Assembly: GCF_046557615.1 (NCBI RefSeq)
Contig: NZ_JBKIII010000001.1
Span: 310,001-374,000, forward strand
DNA length: 64,000 bases
Direction of reading: 5' to 3'
Source of the DNA: Haloferax sp046557615
GTDB taxonomy: Archaea; Halobacteriota; Halobacteria; Halobacteriales; Haloferacaceae
The notes under the pieces were generated by a model. That model saw only the letters and a program-made list of their open reading frames with translations. It had not been told where the DNA came from and did no database searches. A program made the position numbers and the translations under genes. Below, one piece after another: positions 21,605-30,294 of the stretch; the first letter of the stretch is position 1; each line of letters begins with the position of its first letter.

Positions 21605-22759
21605 TTAGAACCCTTTCCCGAGCAGTTCACGGGCGATGATGGTCTTTTGAATCTCCGTCGTGCCCTCGTAGATTTGGGTAATCTTCGCGTCGCGGTAGAA
21701 GCGTTCGACGTCGTGGTCGTTGACGAAGCCTGCGCCACCGTGAATCTGGACTGCTTCGTCGGCGACGTCGGTCGCAACGTCGGAGGCGAACTCCTTGGCC
21801 ATCGACGCGAGGGCGGTCAGTTGGCCTTCGTCGTTGTCCACGCTCCACGCCGATTTGTAGGTCAACTGCCGAGCCGCTTCGGTCCGAGTGTGCATCTCAC
21901 TCAGTTTGTGCTGGATGGCTTGGAAGTCGCTAATCGAGCGGCCGAACTGCTCGCGCTCTTTGGCGTACTGGAGTGCTTTTTCGCAGGCACCTTTGGCGAT
22001 GCCGACACCCTGTGCGGCGACGGCAGTTCGCGTCTCGTCGAAGAACTGCATGAGTTGGAGGAAGCCCATACCGCGGGTGCCGACGAGGTTCTCTTCGGGC
22101 ACGCGCACGTCGTCGAGGATGAGTTCGGCAGTGTCGCTGGCGCGAATACCCATCTTCCCCGTGATTTTGTCGGCCGAGAAGCCGTCTCGGTCGGCCTCGA
22201 CGATAATCTGCGAGAATCCGGAGTATCGGTCGTCTGCGTCGGGGTCGGTCTGACACATGACGACGAAGTAGTCCCCGACGCTCCCGTTGGTAATCCACAT
22301 CTTGTTGCCGTTGAGGACCCACTCGTCGCCGTCTTTCTCGGCACGGGTGCGGACGCCGGTCACGTCGGACCCTGCCTGTGGTTCGCTGATGGCCGCGCCC
22401 ATGACGGACTCGCCATCGACGATGGGTGGGAGGTAGCGTTCTTTCTGCTCGTCGGTCCCGAAGGCGATGATTGCCTCTGCGCCGAACCCGGCGCTGGTGA
22501 TACAGAGTCCGATGCCGGGGTCCACCGCGAAGAGTTCCTCGGTGACGAGTGCGTTCTCTAACGAGGAGTAACCCACACCACCGTATTCGACTGGGAAGTG
22601 TGCGCCCGTCAGCCCCATCTTGGCCGCCTTCTGGACGATTTCGTACGGATACTTCTCTTCTTCGTCGTACTCGGTTGCAACGGGTGCGATTTCGTTCTCG
22701 GCGAATCGGCGAACCTCTTCTCGGATGGCCCGCTGTTCGTCTGTGAGATTGTAGTCCAT
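21605..22759 (-). CDS. Acyl-CoA dehydrogenase
   Basis: 384 aa from ATG 22759 (M-D-Y-N-L-T-D-E-Q); the upstream extension contains Cys and Phe unlike the family. All parts of the FAD-dependent acyl-CoA dehydrogenase fold are present: A-A-I-S-E-P-Q-A-G-S-D-V, W-I-T-N-G, R-E-Q-F-G-R-S-I, Q-I-H-G-G-A-G, and the catalytic base E365 in I-Y-E-G-T-T-E-I-Q. It removes two hydrogens from acyl-CoA esters and passes electrons to ETF. Chain-length specificity cannot be read. It fits with the enoyl-CoA hydratase and methylmalonyl-CoA mutase genes elsewhere in the window. Confidence 0.93.
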   Translation of the reverse strand: MDYNLTDEQRAIREEVRRFAENEIAPVATEYDEEEKYPYEIVQKAAKMGLTGAHFPVEYGGVGYSSLENALVTEELFAVDPGIGLCITSAGFGAEAIIAFGTDEQKERYLPPIVDGESVMGAAISEPQAGSDVTGVRTRAEKDGDEWVLNGNKMWITNGSVGDYFVVMCQTDPDADDRYSGFSQIIVEADRDGFSADKITGKMGIRASDTAELILDDVRVPEENLVGTRGMGFLQLMQFFDETRTAVAAQGVGIAKGACEKALQYAKEREQFGRSISDFQAIQHKLSEMHTRTEAARQLTYKSAWSVDNDEGQLTALASMAKEFASDVATDVADEAVQIHGGAGFVNDHDVERFYRDAKITQIYEGTTEIQKTIIARELLGKGF

Positions 22760-22875
22760 GATTGTTAGTTGTAAACGTGGCCCATATTGTTTGTCACACT
22801 GAAAACAACGTGCAACTAGTGGAAACGGAATTGAGTGGTAGCTCACCCGTCGAATTTCCGTAACTCGGTGAACAC

Positions 22876-24033
22876 CTACGAGTCGTCGCCTGCGTTTTCG
22901 TCTTCGACGAGGTCGATGACGTTCTCACGGCCCAGTCGAAGTTTTGTGATGACTCCGTCATCTTCCATCCGTGAGAGGACACGCGAGACCTTCGACTTCG
23001 ACCATCCGAGTTCTGTCACCACGTCCTTTTGCCGGATTCGACCGCCGGAGGCCCGCAATAGGTTGGTCACGTGGTCTTCGTCGGTTACGATGAGGTCTGC
23101 TCCAGACGCTTTGCTATCACTGTCGTCCAGTTCGTCTTCGAGAGACGAGTCTGCCGGTGGTGCTGGCTCTTCGTCTTCGACGCTCGGCGACGATTCGACC
23201 AGCGACGAATCAGGTTCGGCTGGTTCGCTGGTCACGTTCGGCGGACTGCCTTTCTGGGGTGGACTGTCGCTCGTCTGGCGCTGTACGCCCACGACGACGA
23301 GGATGGCGAGGAACACGACCCCGACCGCACCGCCGATGGTGCGCAAATCGGGGTCTGCTGACGGTACTGGTGTTTCGCTCGCTTGTACTGTCGGTGTCGC
23401 TTCAGCGCGTGGTTCGTACACCACGCGCGGTTCGCCGTCAGAAAACGACTCGGGGCCGGTCCACGTAAGCACGCCATCGGTTTGTTCGACCGCACTGGGT
23501 GTCGCCGAGGTGATTTGGTATCCCTCGGGGGCGACGACTTCCAAGGTGTCGTTCTCGGCGATGAACAGGCCGCTTTGGAACACATCACCGACGAAGAGTC
23601 GGCTCGATTGCGCTTGCGAGAAGTTGGTCCATCGGAACTGGTAGGTGACGATGCCCCACTGACGCGGCACCGACTGGATGGTCGTCGATGCCGAGAAATC
23701 GACCGCCGTCATCTCACGACCAGTTGCTTTGCTTGCCGCACGAACTGTTCCGTTGATTCGCTCGGCAAACGGACCGAGAAACGCGCTGGTATCGTTCTCG
23801 AACTGCTGCTGGAACGCTCGATACTCGGTTTTGTCCTCTGTCGTTCGTAATCGCGTTCGAATCTGGAGCGTCCACGTCGCCGACGTGTTCTCGTGGAGTT
23901 CGATTCGCAGGATAGACGTATCCACATCCGGTTGTGTTTGTGCCTGTGCGACCCCGGAGACCGAAACGCCCCCTATCACCAAACTGAGGATGACGACGAG
24001 GGCAACGACGGGACCGGCACGCGACAGGGACAT
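22876..24033 (-). CDS. Membrane-anchored winged-helix sensor (DUF7345-type ectodomain)
   Basis: 385 aa from ATG 24033, with a TATA-like TTTTATC 31 bp upstream. Order is signal peptide (1-31), an extracytoplasmic beta domain (about 35-205), a Pro/Glu linker, one TM helix (232-250), a long acidic linker and a cytoplasmic winged helix (317-375; R-Q-K-D-V-V-T-E-L-G-W-S-K-S-K-V-S-R-V-L). This is a one-component design in which the DNA-binding domain is tied to the membrane. The ectodomain resembles that of the 25574-26401 protein across the divergent promoter. Ligand and targets unknown; regulation of the divergent operon is the obvious guess. Confidence 0.82.
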   Translation of the reverse strand: MSLSRAGPVVALVVILSLVIGGVSVSGVAQAQTQPDVDTSILRIELHENTSATWTLQIRTRLRTTEDKTEYRAFQQQFENDTSAFLGPFAERINGTVRAASKATGREMTAVDFSASTTIQSVPRQWGIVTYQFRWTNFSQAQSSRLFVGDVFQSGLFIAENDTLEVVAPEGYQITSATPSAVEQTDGVLTWTGPESFSDGEPRVVYEPRAEATPTVQASETPVPSADPDLRTIGGAVGVVFLAILVVVGVQRQTSDSPPQKGSPPNVTSEPAEPDSSLVESSPSVEDEEPAPPADSSLEDELDDSDSKASGADLIVTDEDHVTNLLRASGGRIRQKDVVTELGWSKSKVSRVLSRMEDDGVITKLRLGRENVIDLVEDENAGDDS

Positions 24034-24171
24034 TTCGACATCTCCCGGTACCGCTGTCTCGTAGATAAAAGACGTGGACCGTTTCTCAGTGGTGAAAGCC
24101 AGTGAGGCGACGTTTGGCTGGCCGTCGTGAACCTCTGCTCGATGGCTCGAAACCCCAAAAAACGCCCGCTG

Positions 24172-24201
24172 AACGGTTTGCAACGGTTCGCAACGGTTTG
24201 G
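24172..24201. repeat. Three tandem 10-bp repeats in a divergent promoter
   Basis: AACGGTTTGC, AACGGTTCGC and AACGGTTTGG are head to tail, one copy per helical turn, with a further ACGGTT at 24222-24227. They lie between the membrane winged-helix gene (start 24033) and the acidic secreted-protein gene (start 24270), about 35-65 bp upstream of the latter's TATA-like TTTATA (24236-24241). The phasing suits cooperative regulator binding. Confidence 0.7.
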
Positions 24202-24269
24202 GAACTTCCGAGAAACACCGCCACGGTTCTCCCGGTTTATACTCAATCCACCATGAGTAGTGGACAGCA

Positions 24270-25577
24270 ATGATGCGACAACTACTCTCGGTACTGTTCG
24301 TCGGTGCCTTGGTCGTCGGTGTAGTCACACCGTCGGCCGCGGCATCGGCTGCAGCACCAAGTGCCGACGTCGAATCCGCCGCAATCGAGACTGGTTCAGG
24401 CGGCTGGTTCGCGGCGAATAACACCACCGCGAGTGCAACCAACACGTCTACTTCTGATTCGGCCACCGCGTCGAACGAGACTGATGCGAACGTCTCCGAT
24501 GATGGGGTTAATGTGACGGTCGGCCAGCAACTCACAACAATCGTCTCGCAGACGGAGAGTGAAGTTCGAACGGAAGTCGAAGAGAGCGCCTTCGAGGTTC
24601 GATTCGAACGCGGCGAAGACGACGACCGTGCAGAGGCAATCGCCGAGCGCTCGGAAGAACTCTCGGAGCGCGCAGCGGAGATTCGTGAATCGTACAAGGA
24701 AGCCAGTGAATCGTACGAAGAAGGTGAAATCTCGCGTTCTGAGTACGCACAGCGGATTGCCACACTCAACGCACGCAGTGAGTACCTCCTGACGAGTATC
24801 GAACGCCTCGAATCTCGCTCGAAGAACGTCTCGAACACGAGTCTTGCAGCGGTTGGATTCAATAACTCGTCACTCCAGACCATCGACGATGACCTCGAAT
24901 CTGTCACTGGCGTGGGTGCAAACGCACTTCTGAAGCGGTTCACGGGTCTCAGCGAAGGTGAGATCGAAATCGAGACGGCTGGTGGACTGTCCATCAGCGT
25001 CGAGAGCGAGGACGGCGAGGAGTCACGCGAAATCGAGCGCGAGCGCGACGACGACTCGAACTTCACGATTAGCCAATCGACGGCGCTCGACACCGCTCGA
25101 AGCGAACTCGGCACGCCTTCGACCGGGTCGTGGTCGTTGGTCGAAAGCGACAAACACGACGATTCGGGTTACTACGAGTTCGAGTTCGAACTGACTGGCA
25201 CCAATTCGACTGGTGACGCCGAAGTTCGCGTCGATGGCTCGTCTGGAACCGTCTTCCGTCTCGAATCTGAAATCGAATCCCCAGATGAGGATGAGGAGGA
25301 GGACGACGAGAAAGACGACGAGAAAGACGACGATGACGCAGACGAGGAAGAAGAGGACGAAGACGACGAGAGAGAAGACGATGAAGAACACGAGGAGGAA
25401 GGCGACGACAAAGAGGACGATGACGCAGACGAAGAAGAGGACGAAGATGACGAGAGAGAAGAAGCCGACGATGACGCAGACGAAGAAGACGATGAGACGG
25501 ACGTAGACGAAGACGACAGCGACGAGAAAGACGACGATGAGGAGGAGGACGAGACGGACACTCCTGAGCGTGCATGA
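24270..25577 (+). CDS. Secreted PepSY-like protein with acidic repeat tail (DUF7096-type)
   Basis: 435 aa. A signal peptide (1-25), Thr/Ser/Asn-rich segment with sequons, a helical coiled-coil-like region (about 100-175), and a PepSY-like domain (about 265-335; T-I-S-Q-S-T-A-L-D-T-A-R-S-E-L and Y-Y-E-F-E-F-E-L-T). About 100 residues of almost pure Asp/Glu with a few Lys/Arg follow. The tail is made of degenerate repeats around D-D-A-D-E-E-E-D-E-D-D-E-R-E. It could bind cations or the S-layer surface. It overlaps the next gene by ATGA. TATA lies about 30 bp upstream. Confidence 0.78.
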   Translation: MMRQLLSVLFVGALVVGVVTPSAAASAAAPSADVESAAIETGSGGWFAANNTTASATNTSTSDSATASNETDANVSDDGVNVTVGQQLTTIVSQTESEVRTEVEESAFEVRFERGEDDDRAEAIAERSEELSERAAEIRESYKEASESYEEGEISRSEYAQRIATLNARSEYLLTSIERLESRSKNVSNTSLAAVGFNNSSLQTIDDDLESVTGVGANALLKRFTGLSEGEIEIETAGGLSISVESEDGEESREIERERDDDSNFTISQSTALDTARSELGTPSTGSWSLVESDKHDDSGYYEFEFELTGTNSTGDAEVRVDGSSGTVFRLESEIESPDEDEEEDDEKDDEKDDDDADEEEEDEDDEREDDEEHEEEGDDKEDDDADEEEDEDDEREEADDDADEEDDETDVDEDDSDEKDDDEEEDETDTPERA

Positions 25578-26401
25578 AGGCGAGACCCGAGACACACACC
25601 GACGAGAGCGAACCTTCGAGAACGACTGACTGGAAGACATGGGTTGTCAACGGTAGTCTCGCAGCACTCGTACTCTTCAGTGTACTCACAGTCCCGGTTA
25701 CAGCCATTTCCAATACGGATGGGTCCGAGACGGCACGCTCGTCAAGCTCGATGTCATCCGAGCCTGCAGCACTGATAGCGAACAACAGTTCTGCCTTTAT
25801 CATCGCGCTCGAACCGGACGGTTCCGCACAGGTGAGCCTTCGACTCGTGTACGACTTGACTGCAGAGGCAGAACGAACCGGTTTCGAACGCGTCAAAGCG
25901 AATGCATCGACGTTTGCAGACGCGTATGCCACTCGTCTCGAACCGCTCGCGGCCCGCGCGTCGAACGAAACAGGACGAGAGATGAGCATTCGAAGTCCTG
26001 ATGCGGAGTTCAAGACGATACACAGCGGGACCACTGGCGTCGTCGAACTCTCGGCGACGTGGACCAACATCGCAACCGAGCGCGATGGACGAGTCGTCCT
26101 CGCCGAACCGTTCAACGATGGGTTCGCTCCAGAACGACCGTTCGTCGTCAACGCACCCGACGGCTACGAACTCGTATCGGTCGCCCCGAACCCTAACGGC
26201 GAGACGAGATCAACCGTCGCGTGGACTGATGGCCAATCACTCGATGGGTTCGCAGTCGAGTTCGAAGCAACCGGGATGGCGAACGAAGAAACCACTCCCG
26301 TGACCACGTCATCGAGTGAGATGCCGGTCGGTGCCGCCCCGGTTCTCGCTCTGTTGGCCGTCGTTAGTGTCGTTGCTGTACTTGTACGCAAGCCCGAGTA
26401 A
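25574..26401 (+). CDS. Membrane-anchored DUF7345-type ectodomain protein
   Basis: 275 aa. An N-terminal helix (about 26-46), a beta-rich extracytoplasmic domain (about 70-235) and a C-terminal helix (252-271) ending in R-K-P-E. The domain shares the order A-S-N-E-T-G-R-E-M, T-W-T-N, and V-N-A-P-D-G-Y-E-L-V-S with the membrane winged-helix protein at 22876-24033, so they look paralogous. This one lacks the cytoplasmic HTH. It is coupled to the acidic secreted gene by ATGA. It may be a co-sensor or ligand-binding partner. Confidence 0.75.
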   Translation: MKARPETHTDESEPSRTTDWKTWVVNGSLAALVLFSVLTVPVTAISNTDGSETARSSSSMSSEPAALIANNSSAFIIALEPDGSAQVSLRLVYDLTAEAERTGFERVKANASTFADAYATRLEPLAARASNETGREMSIRSPDAEFKTIHSGTTGVVELSATWTNIATERDGRVVLAEPFNDGFAPERPFVVNAPDGYELVSVAPNPNGETRSTVAWTDGQSLDGFAVEFEATGMANEETTPVTTSSSEMPVGAAPVLALLAVVSVVAVLVRKPE

Positions 26402-26475
26402 GGAACCACTCGGGGGACCGTACTGGTTCTTCTTTCTCCTTTTACTGACGAATCGGTCTTATCGTTCGCTGACGT

Positions 26476-27132
26476 ATGAGGGCCATGAAGCGCCGCACGA
26501 TACTCGCCCTCTCAGCCGTCGGTCTCGCGGTTGCTGGCGTCGTCGCCACCCGAGCGTTCGGTCCAAGTGACGTCGAACGAGTCCCGTACACCGTCGTCGA
26601 TGAGTTCGATGGCGTCGAAATCAGACAGTATCCGACGACGATAACGGTCGAGACGAGCGCTCCAACGACCAACACTGCGTTCCGCCGCCTGTTCAACTAC
26701 ATCTCGGGGGCGAATCAGGGCCGGACGAAAGTTTCGATGACTGCGCCGGTCCAGACGGAACAGACGAGTACGAAAATCCCGATGACTGCCCCCGTGGCCA
26801 CCGAATCCGATGGGGACGAACTCCACATGGCGTTCTTCCTTCCTGAAGAGTACGATTACGAGAGCGCGCCGCGCCCGACAGATTCGAACGTCGAACTCGT
26901 CGAGCATCCCGCGCGAACGCTCGCCGTTAAGCAGTTCTCGTGGATTGCCACAGACGGTCGAACAGCACGCCAAACCGACACCTTACGTTCGATTCTTGCC
27001 GAACACTCGGTTCCTATCGTCGGCGAAGCGTTCTTGTTGCAGTACGACTCGCCGTGGACGCTCCCGTTCATGCGGACGAACGAGGTTGCAATCGAGATAC
27101 AACGACGGACTGTCGGTGGCTCGCCGAGTTGA
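26476..27132 (+). CDS. SOUL-family heme-binding-like protein
   Basis: 218 aa (an internal start at 26485 is possible). One N-terminal hydrophobic helix anchors or exports it. The SOUL/HBP fold is clear: V-E-I-R-Q-Y-P, F-R-R-L-F-N-Y-I-S-G-A-N, S-M-T-A-P-V, I-P-M-T-A-P-V and late Y-D-S-P-W-T-L-P-F-M-R-T-N-E-V. The family binds heme or tetrapyrroles in eukaryotes; the role in archaea is not established. It is 74 bp after the preceding operon and convergent with the kinase gene. Confidence 0.9.
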   Translation: MRAMKRRTILALSAVGLAVAGVVATRAFGPSDVERVPYTVVDEFDGVEIRQYPTTITVETSAPTTNTAFRRLFNYISGANQGRTKVSMTAPVQTEQTSTKIPMTAPVATESDGDELHMAFFLPEEYDYESAPRPTDSNVELVEHPARTLAVKQFSWIATDGRTARQTDTLRSILAEHSVPIVGEAFLLQYDSPWTLPFMRTNEVAIEIQRRTVGGSPS

Positions 27133-27153
27133 ATCGCCCGCTCCCGACCAGCG

Positions 27154-28893
27154 TTACTTGACCTTGTGGGCGTCGGTTTCTACGGTCTGTGGGGTAGGAA
27201 TGAGCGGCAGTTCGATGACGAACGTCGAACCCTGGGGTTCGTTATCTTCGACCCAGACTGCGCCGCTGAAGTTCGAGACGATGGTCTTGACGAGATAGAG
27301 ACCGATACCCGTTCCACGACTTTCGAGGCCGCGTTCACCCTCACCGAACACCTGTTCTTTCCTGTCGTCGGGGATGCCCGGTCCGTCGTCGCTGATACTG
27401 ACGGTCGCAGTGTCGTCGCTCACCGAGAGTGAGACGTCGATTGTCGGGTCGTCTTTTCGGCTGTGGACGACGGCGTTCTTCAGGACGTTCTCGAAGACAG
27501 AATCGAGGAGGTCGTTCGCCATGACGGTCGCTCGCGGGCACGACGAGAACGAGATAGTTGCGTTCGGGTAACCTTCGCGGAGGCCTTCGACGGCAGTGCT
27601 GAGCATGCCTCCGACCTCGACTTGCTGAATCCGGTCTCTGTCGTCGGTCGCGCGCATCAAATCTCCGAGGACGTCGGTCAACTCGACGGTGTGCATCGCC
27701 CGGCGAAGCGCCGTGTTGAGTTGCTCGCGGCCAGACTCGGAGAGCGATTCACGGTCTAACACGAGGTCGATGTACGACGTGACCAACTGCATATCGTTCC
27801 GAATGTCGTGGCGGACGATTCGATTGAACACTTCGAGTTCGGCGTTCCGCGCCTGCAACGAGAGTTCGTACTGTTTTCGGTGAGTCACGTCACGGACGGT
27901 AATTACCCCCCCAACCGGCGCAGATGACCGAGTGAGCGTGTGGCGTTTGAGTTCGATAAATCGGTCATCGACACCTGGAACTGGAAGGTCGAGCGGTTCG
28001 CCGTCGGCTTCGAGTTGGTCGTACAGTGGAATACACGCCATGGCTTCCGAGCCGACGAGTGAGTTTGTCGAGTTCAATAGCGTCGAGACGGAGTCGGTGA
28101 CGTGGACGATTGTCTCGGTCGAATCGAGGACGACGAGCCCGTCTGCTGACCGCTCTCCGGCCATCGCGTACGCAAGCGGTCGGAGGTCGAAGAGTCTGTA
28201 GCGAAACACTGCGACCCCGAACGTGGCCGCCGGAATCGCCAACGAGACGGGTATCAAGTTCACCCCACCAGCCAGGGGCGGTGTCTGTGTCAGCTCGAAC
28301 GCCGCGATAATCGGTGGGATGACCATCCCGCCGAGGAGGAGGTACGCCTGCATCCGAAACGGCGCAGACAGTTGCAGTGCGTAGTGTGCGATGACGCCGA
28401 GCGCGAGGAGCAACACGACGAAGTTGTAGCCGAGTCCGAAGATGCTCAGCGGGCCGTCGTGGACGTGGAGGAAGTGAACGCCGTTCTCGACGTAAATCTC
28501 CCACCCAGTGTACCCCAGTTGGTTCGGGTTGAACACGAGTGCGAGTACGAACAGCACCGGGACGACGTACAACACAGTCGCTGTTCTACGAGTGACCCAC
28601 TCGTGTTTGTCCGTGTAGGCGAGTGCGAACAACAGAAACGCAGGTGGCGCGGCCGCCGCACCGACGTGAAGTGCGATGTACGCGGTCAATTTCGCGGAGG
28701 GGTCGATGAGGAGCAGTTTGACGACGCTTGCAGTGGTCCACACGGTAACGGTAGCGGCGAGTGCCGTGAACGGAACGATAAGCGAGTTCCCACGTTTTTG
28801 CCGACTAAACGAGACAGCATAGGCCGTGAGAAATGCACTCGTCACTGCCGCGAAGACCATCGGATACGCGTAGGTGGTGTCCTGCCACTGCAT
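27154..28893 (-). CDS. Seven-TM histidine kinase with PAS domain
   Basis: 579 aa. Same architecture as the kinase at 15474-17153: seven TM helices to about residue 230, a PAS segment (S-A-D-G-L-V-V-L-D-S-T-E-T-I), then I-V-R-H-D-I-R-N-D-M-Q as phosphoacceptor box, N-box F-E-N-V-L-K-N-A-V, D-D-G-P-G-I-P and G-T-G-I-G-L-Y-L. Similar length and order suggest paralogy. No regulator gene adjacent. The 225-bp gap upstream (28894-29118) has no gene that I can support. Confidence 0.88.
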   Translation of the reverse strand: MQWQDTTYAYPMVFAAVTSAFLTAYAVSFSRQKRGNSLIVPFTALAATVTVWTTASVVKLLLIDPSAKLTAYIALHVGAAAAPPAFLLFALAYTDKHEWVTRRTATVLYVVPVLFVLALVFNPNQLGYTGWEIYVENGVHFLHVHDGPLSIFGLGYNFVVLLLALGVIAHYALQLSAPFRMQAYLLLGGMVIPPIIAAFELTQTPPLAGGVNLIPVSLAIPAATFGVAVFRYRLFDLRPLAYAMAGERSADGLVVLDSTETIVHVTDSVSTLLNSTNSLVGSEAMACIPLYDQLEADGEPLDLPVPGVDDRFIELKRHTLTRSSAPVGGVITVRDVTHRKQYELSLQARNAELEVFNRIVRHDIRNDMQLVTSYIDLVLDRESLSESGREQLNTALRRAMHTVELTDVLGDLMRATDDRDRIQQVEVGGMLSTAVEGLREGYPNATISFSSCPRATVMANDLLDSVFENVLKNAVVHSRKDDPTIDVSLSVSDDTATVSISDDGPGIPDDRKEQVFGEGERGLESRGTGIGLYLVKTIVSNFSGAVWVEDNEPQGSTFVIELPLIPTPQTVETDAHKVK

Positions 28894-29118
28894 TCTACAT
28901 CACGACCTTCTCTACCAACATTCAATTACGCGAAAGTTGATATCTTGGTGCCACATCTGATAGTCTTACAGACAATTCCATACCAAATAAAGACATTCAT
29001 CGTTTCGTTTACCTGTCGGGCCCGAGGAATCGTAATCGAAGCACGTTACGCGATGTGAGAAGAGACACCATATGTCTCGAATGTGTCGAATTACAAATGC
29101 TTCTTGTGTTTCCTGAAC

Positions 29119-30252
29119 TCACTCGTAGAGTTCTTCTTCCACGAGGTCAACCGCCTGTGAAACTGCACCGACAGTCGTCAGATAGCCCGCACCGACAGTC
29201 GCTTTCATCGCTTTTGCGGCACTCCCGCGGAAGATTTGCGGGCCGACCTGTGCGACTGCACTGTCCCCGACCGAGACTATCCACCCGGGAACGTCGAAGC
29301 GATACGGGTCTGGACGCGGTGGGAACTCGTCGTGGTCTTCGGAGAGTTCGTATCGCACTTGGTCTGCGATGTTCTTCCCGACGACCTTTGCCTCACGAAT
29401 CGCCGCTGACGCGCTCGCGGGGACGGGTTCGCCGTCGGCATCGACCGCCCGGGCGGCATCGCCGACGACGAACGTCCGCGCGTCGAGTCGAAGGTCGGCA
29501 CGGACCAGCGGGCGCTCGTTCTCCATCGCGTCGGCACCGCCGATACCGCCCGCCCAAATGAGCATCTCGTAGTCGATATCACCCGTGTCGGTCTCGACGG
29601 TCGATTCAGTTGCGCGTTCGACAGTCGTCCCCGTTCGAATCTCGACCCCACAGTCGAGCAACTCGTTGCGCACTGCCCGCTGGAAGGGTGGGTCGAACGC
29701 CGGAGCGACGGTGTTCAACTGTTCGAGAAGGACGATATCCGTCGCTGCGCTCTCCTCGTCACGGAGCGCGGCGAGTTCACCAGCGATTTGGATACCCGAG
29801 AGACCAGCACCACCGATGACGACCGTTCCGCCGTGGGTACACGATTCGAAGAAGCGTTCGCGGATGGCGGCGGCGTCGTCCAGACGCTTGAGGGGGAGAG
29901 CGTGTTCTTCGAGACCCGGAATCCCGAAGTACGTGGTTTCGCCGCCGAGACAGACCGCACAGTAGTCGTAGTCGAGCGAGTCGCCGTCAGTGAGGTGAAC
30001 TCGTCGAGCCTCTCGGTCGAGGCCTGTCACACGGTCGGTGACGACGTTGGCGCGGTCGAACAGGTCCGACAGCGGGATAGAAATCGCGTCGGCGATAGCA
30101 GGGTGCCGAATCGCGCGGTGGACCTCGTGCTGGACGAGGTGCGTTGGAGCGTCGTTGACGACGGTGAGGTCGGCGCTGTCGGGGAGTTTGCGTTCGAGGT
30201 CGCGGGCGAGCGTTACCCCTGCGTAGCCAGCACCGAGTACGAGGACACGCAT
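29119..30252 (-). CDS. NDH-2-like FAD/NAD(P) oxidoreductase
   Basis: 377 aa. FAD-binding G-A-G-Y-A-G-V at residues 7-13, a second nucleotide-binding site V-V-I-G-G-A-G-L-S-G-I-Q-I-A near the middle, and the FAD-contacting T-F-V-V-G-D-A-A. This is the type II NADH dehydrogenase / sulfide:quinone reductase superfamily. No redox-active Cys pair typical of sulfide:quinone reductase is seen, favouring NADH:quinone oxidation at the inner membrane face. Slightly short for NDH-2. It lies 42 bp downstream of mvaD on the same strand, so co-transcription is possible. Confidence 0.85.
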   Translation of the reverse strand: MRVLVLGAGYAGVTLARDLERKLPDSADLTVVNDAPTHLVQHEVHRAIRHPAIADAISIPLSDLFDRANVVTDRVTGLDREARRVHLTDGDSLDYDYCAVCLGGETTYFGIPGLEEHALPLKRLDDAAAIRERFFESCTHGGTVVIGGAGLSGIQIAGELAALRDEESAATDIVLLEQLNTVAPAFDPPFQRAVRNELLDCGVEIRTGTTVERATESTVETDTGDIDYEMLIWAGGIGGADAMENERPLVRADLRLDARTFVVGDAARAVDADGEPVPASASAAIREAKVVGKNIADQVRYELSEDHDEFPPRPDPYRFDVPGWIVSVGDSAVAQVGPQIFRGSAAKAMKATVGAGYLTTVGAVSQAVDLVEEELYE

Positions 30253-30294
30253 ACTCGTTGTCAGGTGCGCGAAGAAAAAGAGGGTGACGGCGAG

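Noticed and set aside
21449..22561. 370-codon frame antisense to the acyl-CoA dehydrogenase
   Set aside because: Mirror of a conserved enzyme gene and partly opposite the 42-aa C2H2 gene; no domain seen.
25213..25563. Repetitive DNA that might be mistaken for a CRISPR or satellite array
   Set aside because: It is in-frame coding sequence for an Asp/Glu tail; units vary in length and there are no unique spacers.
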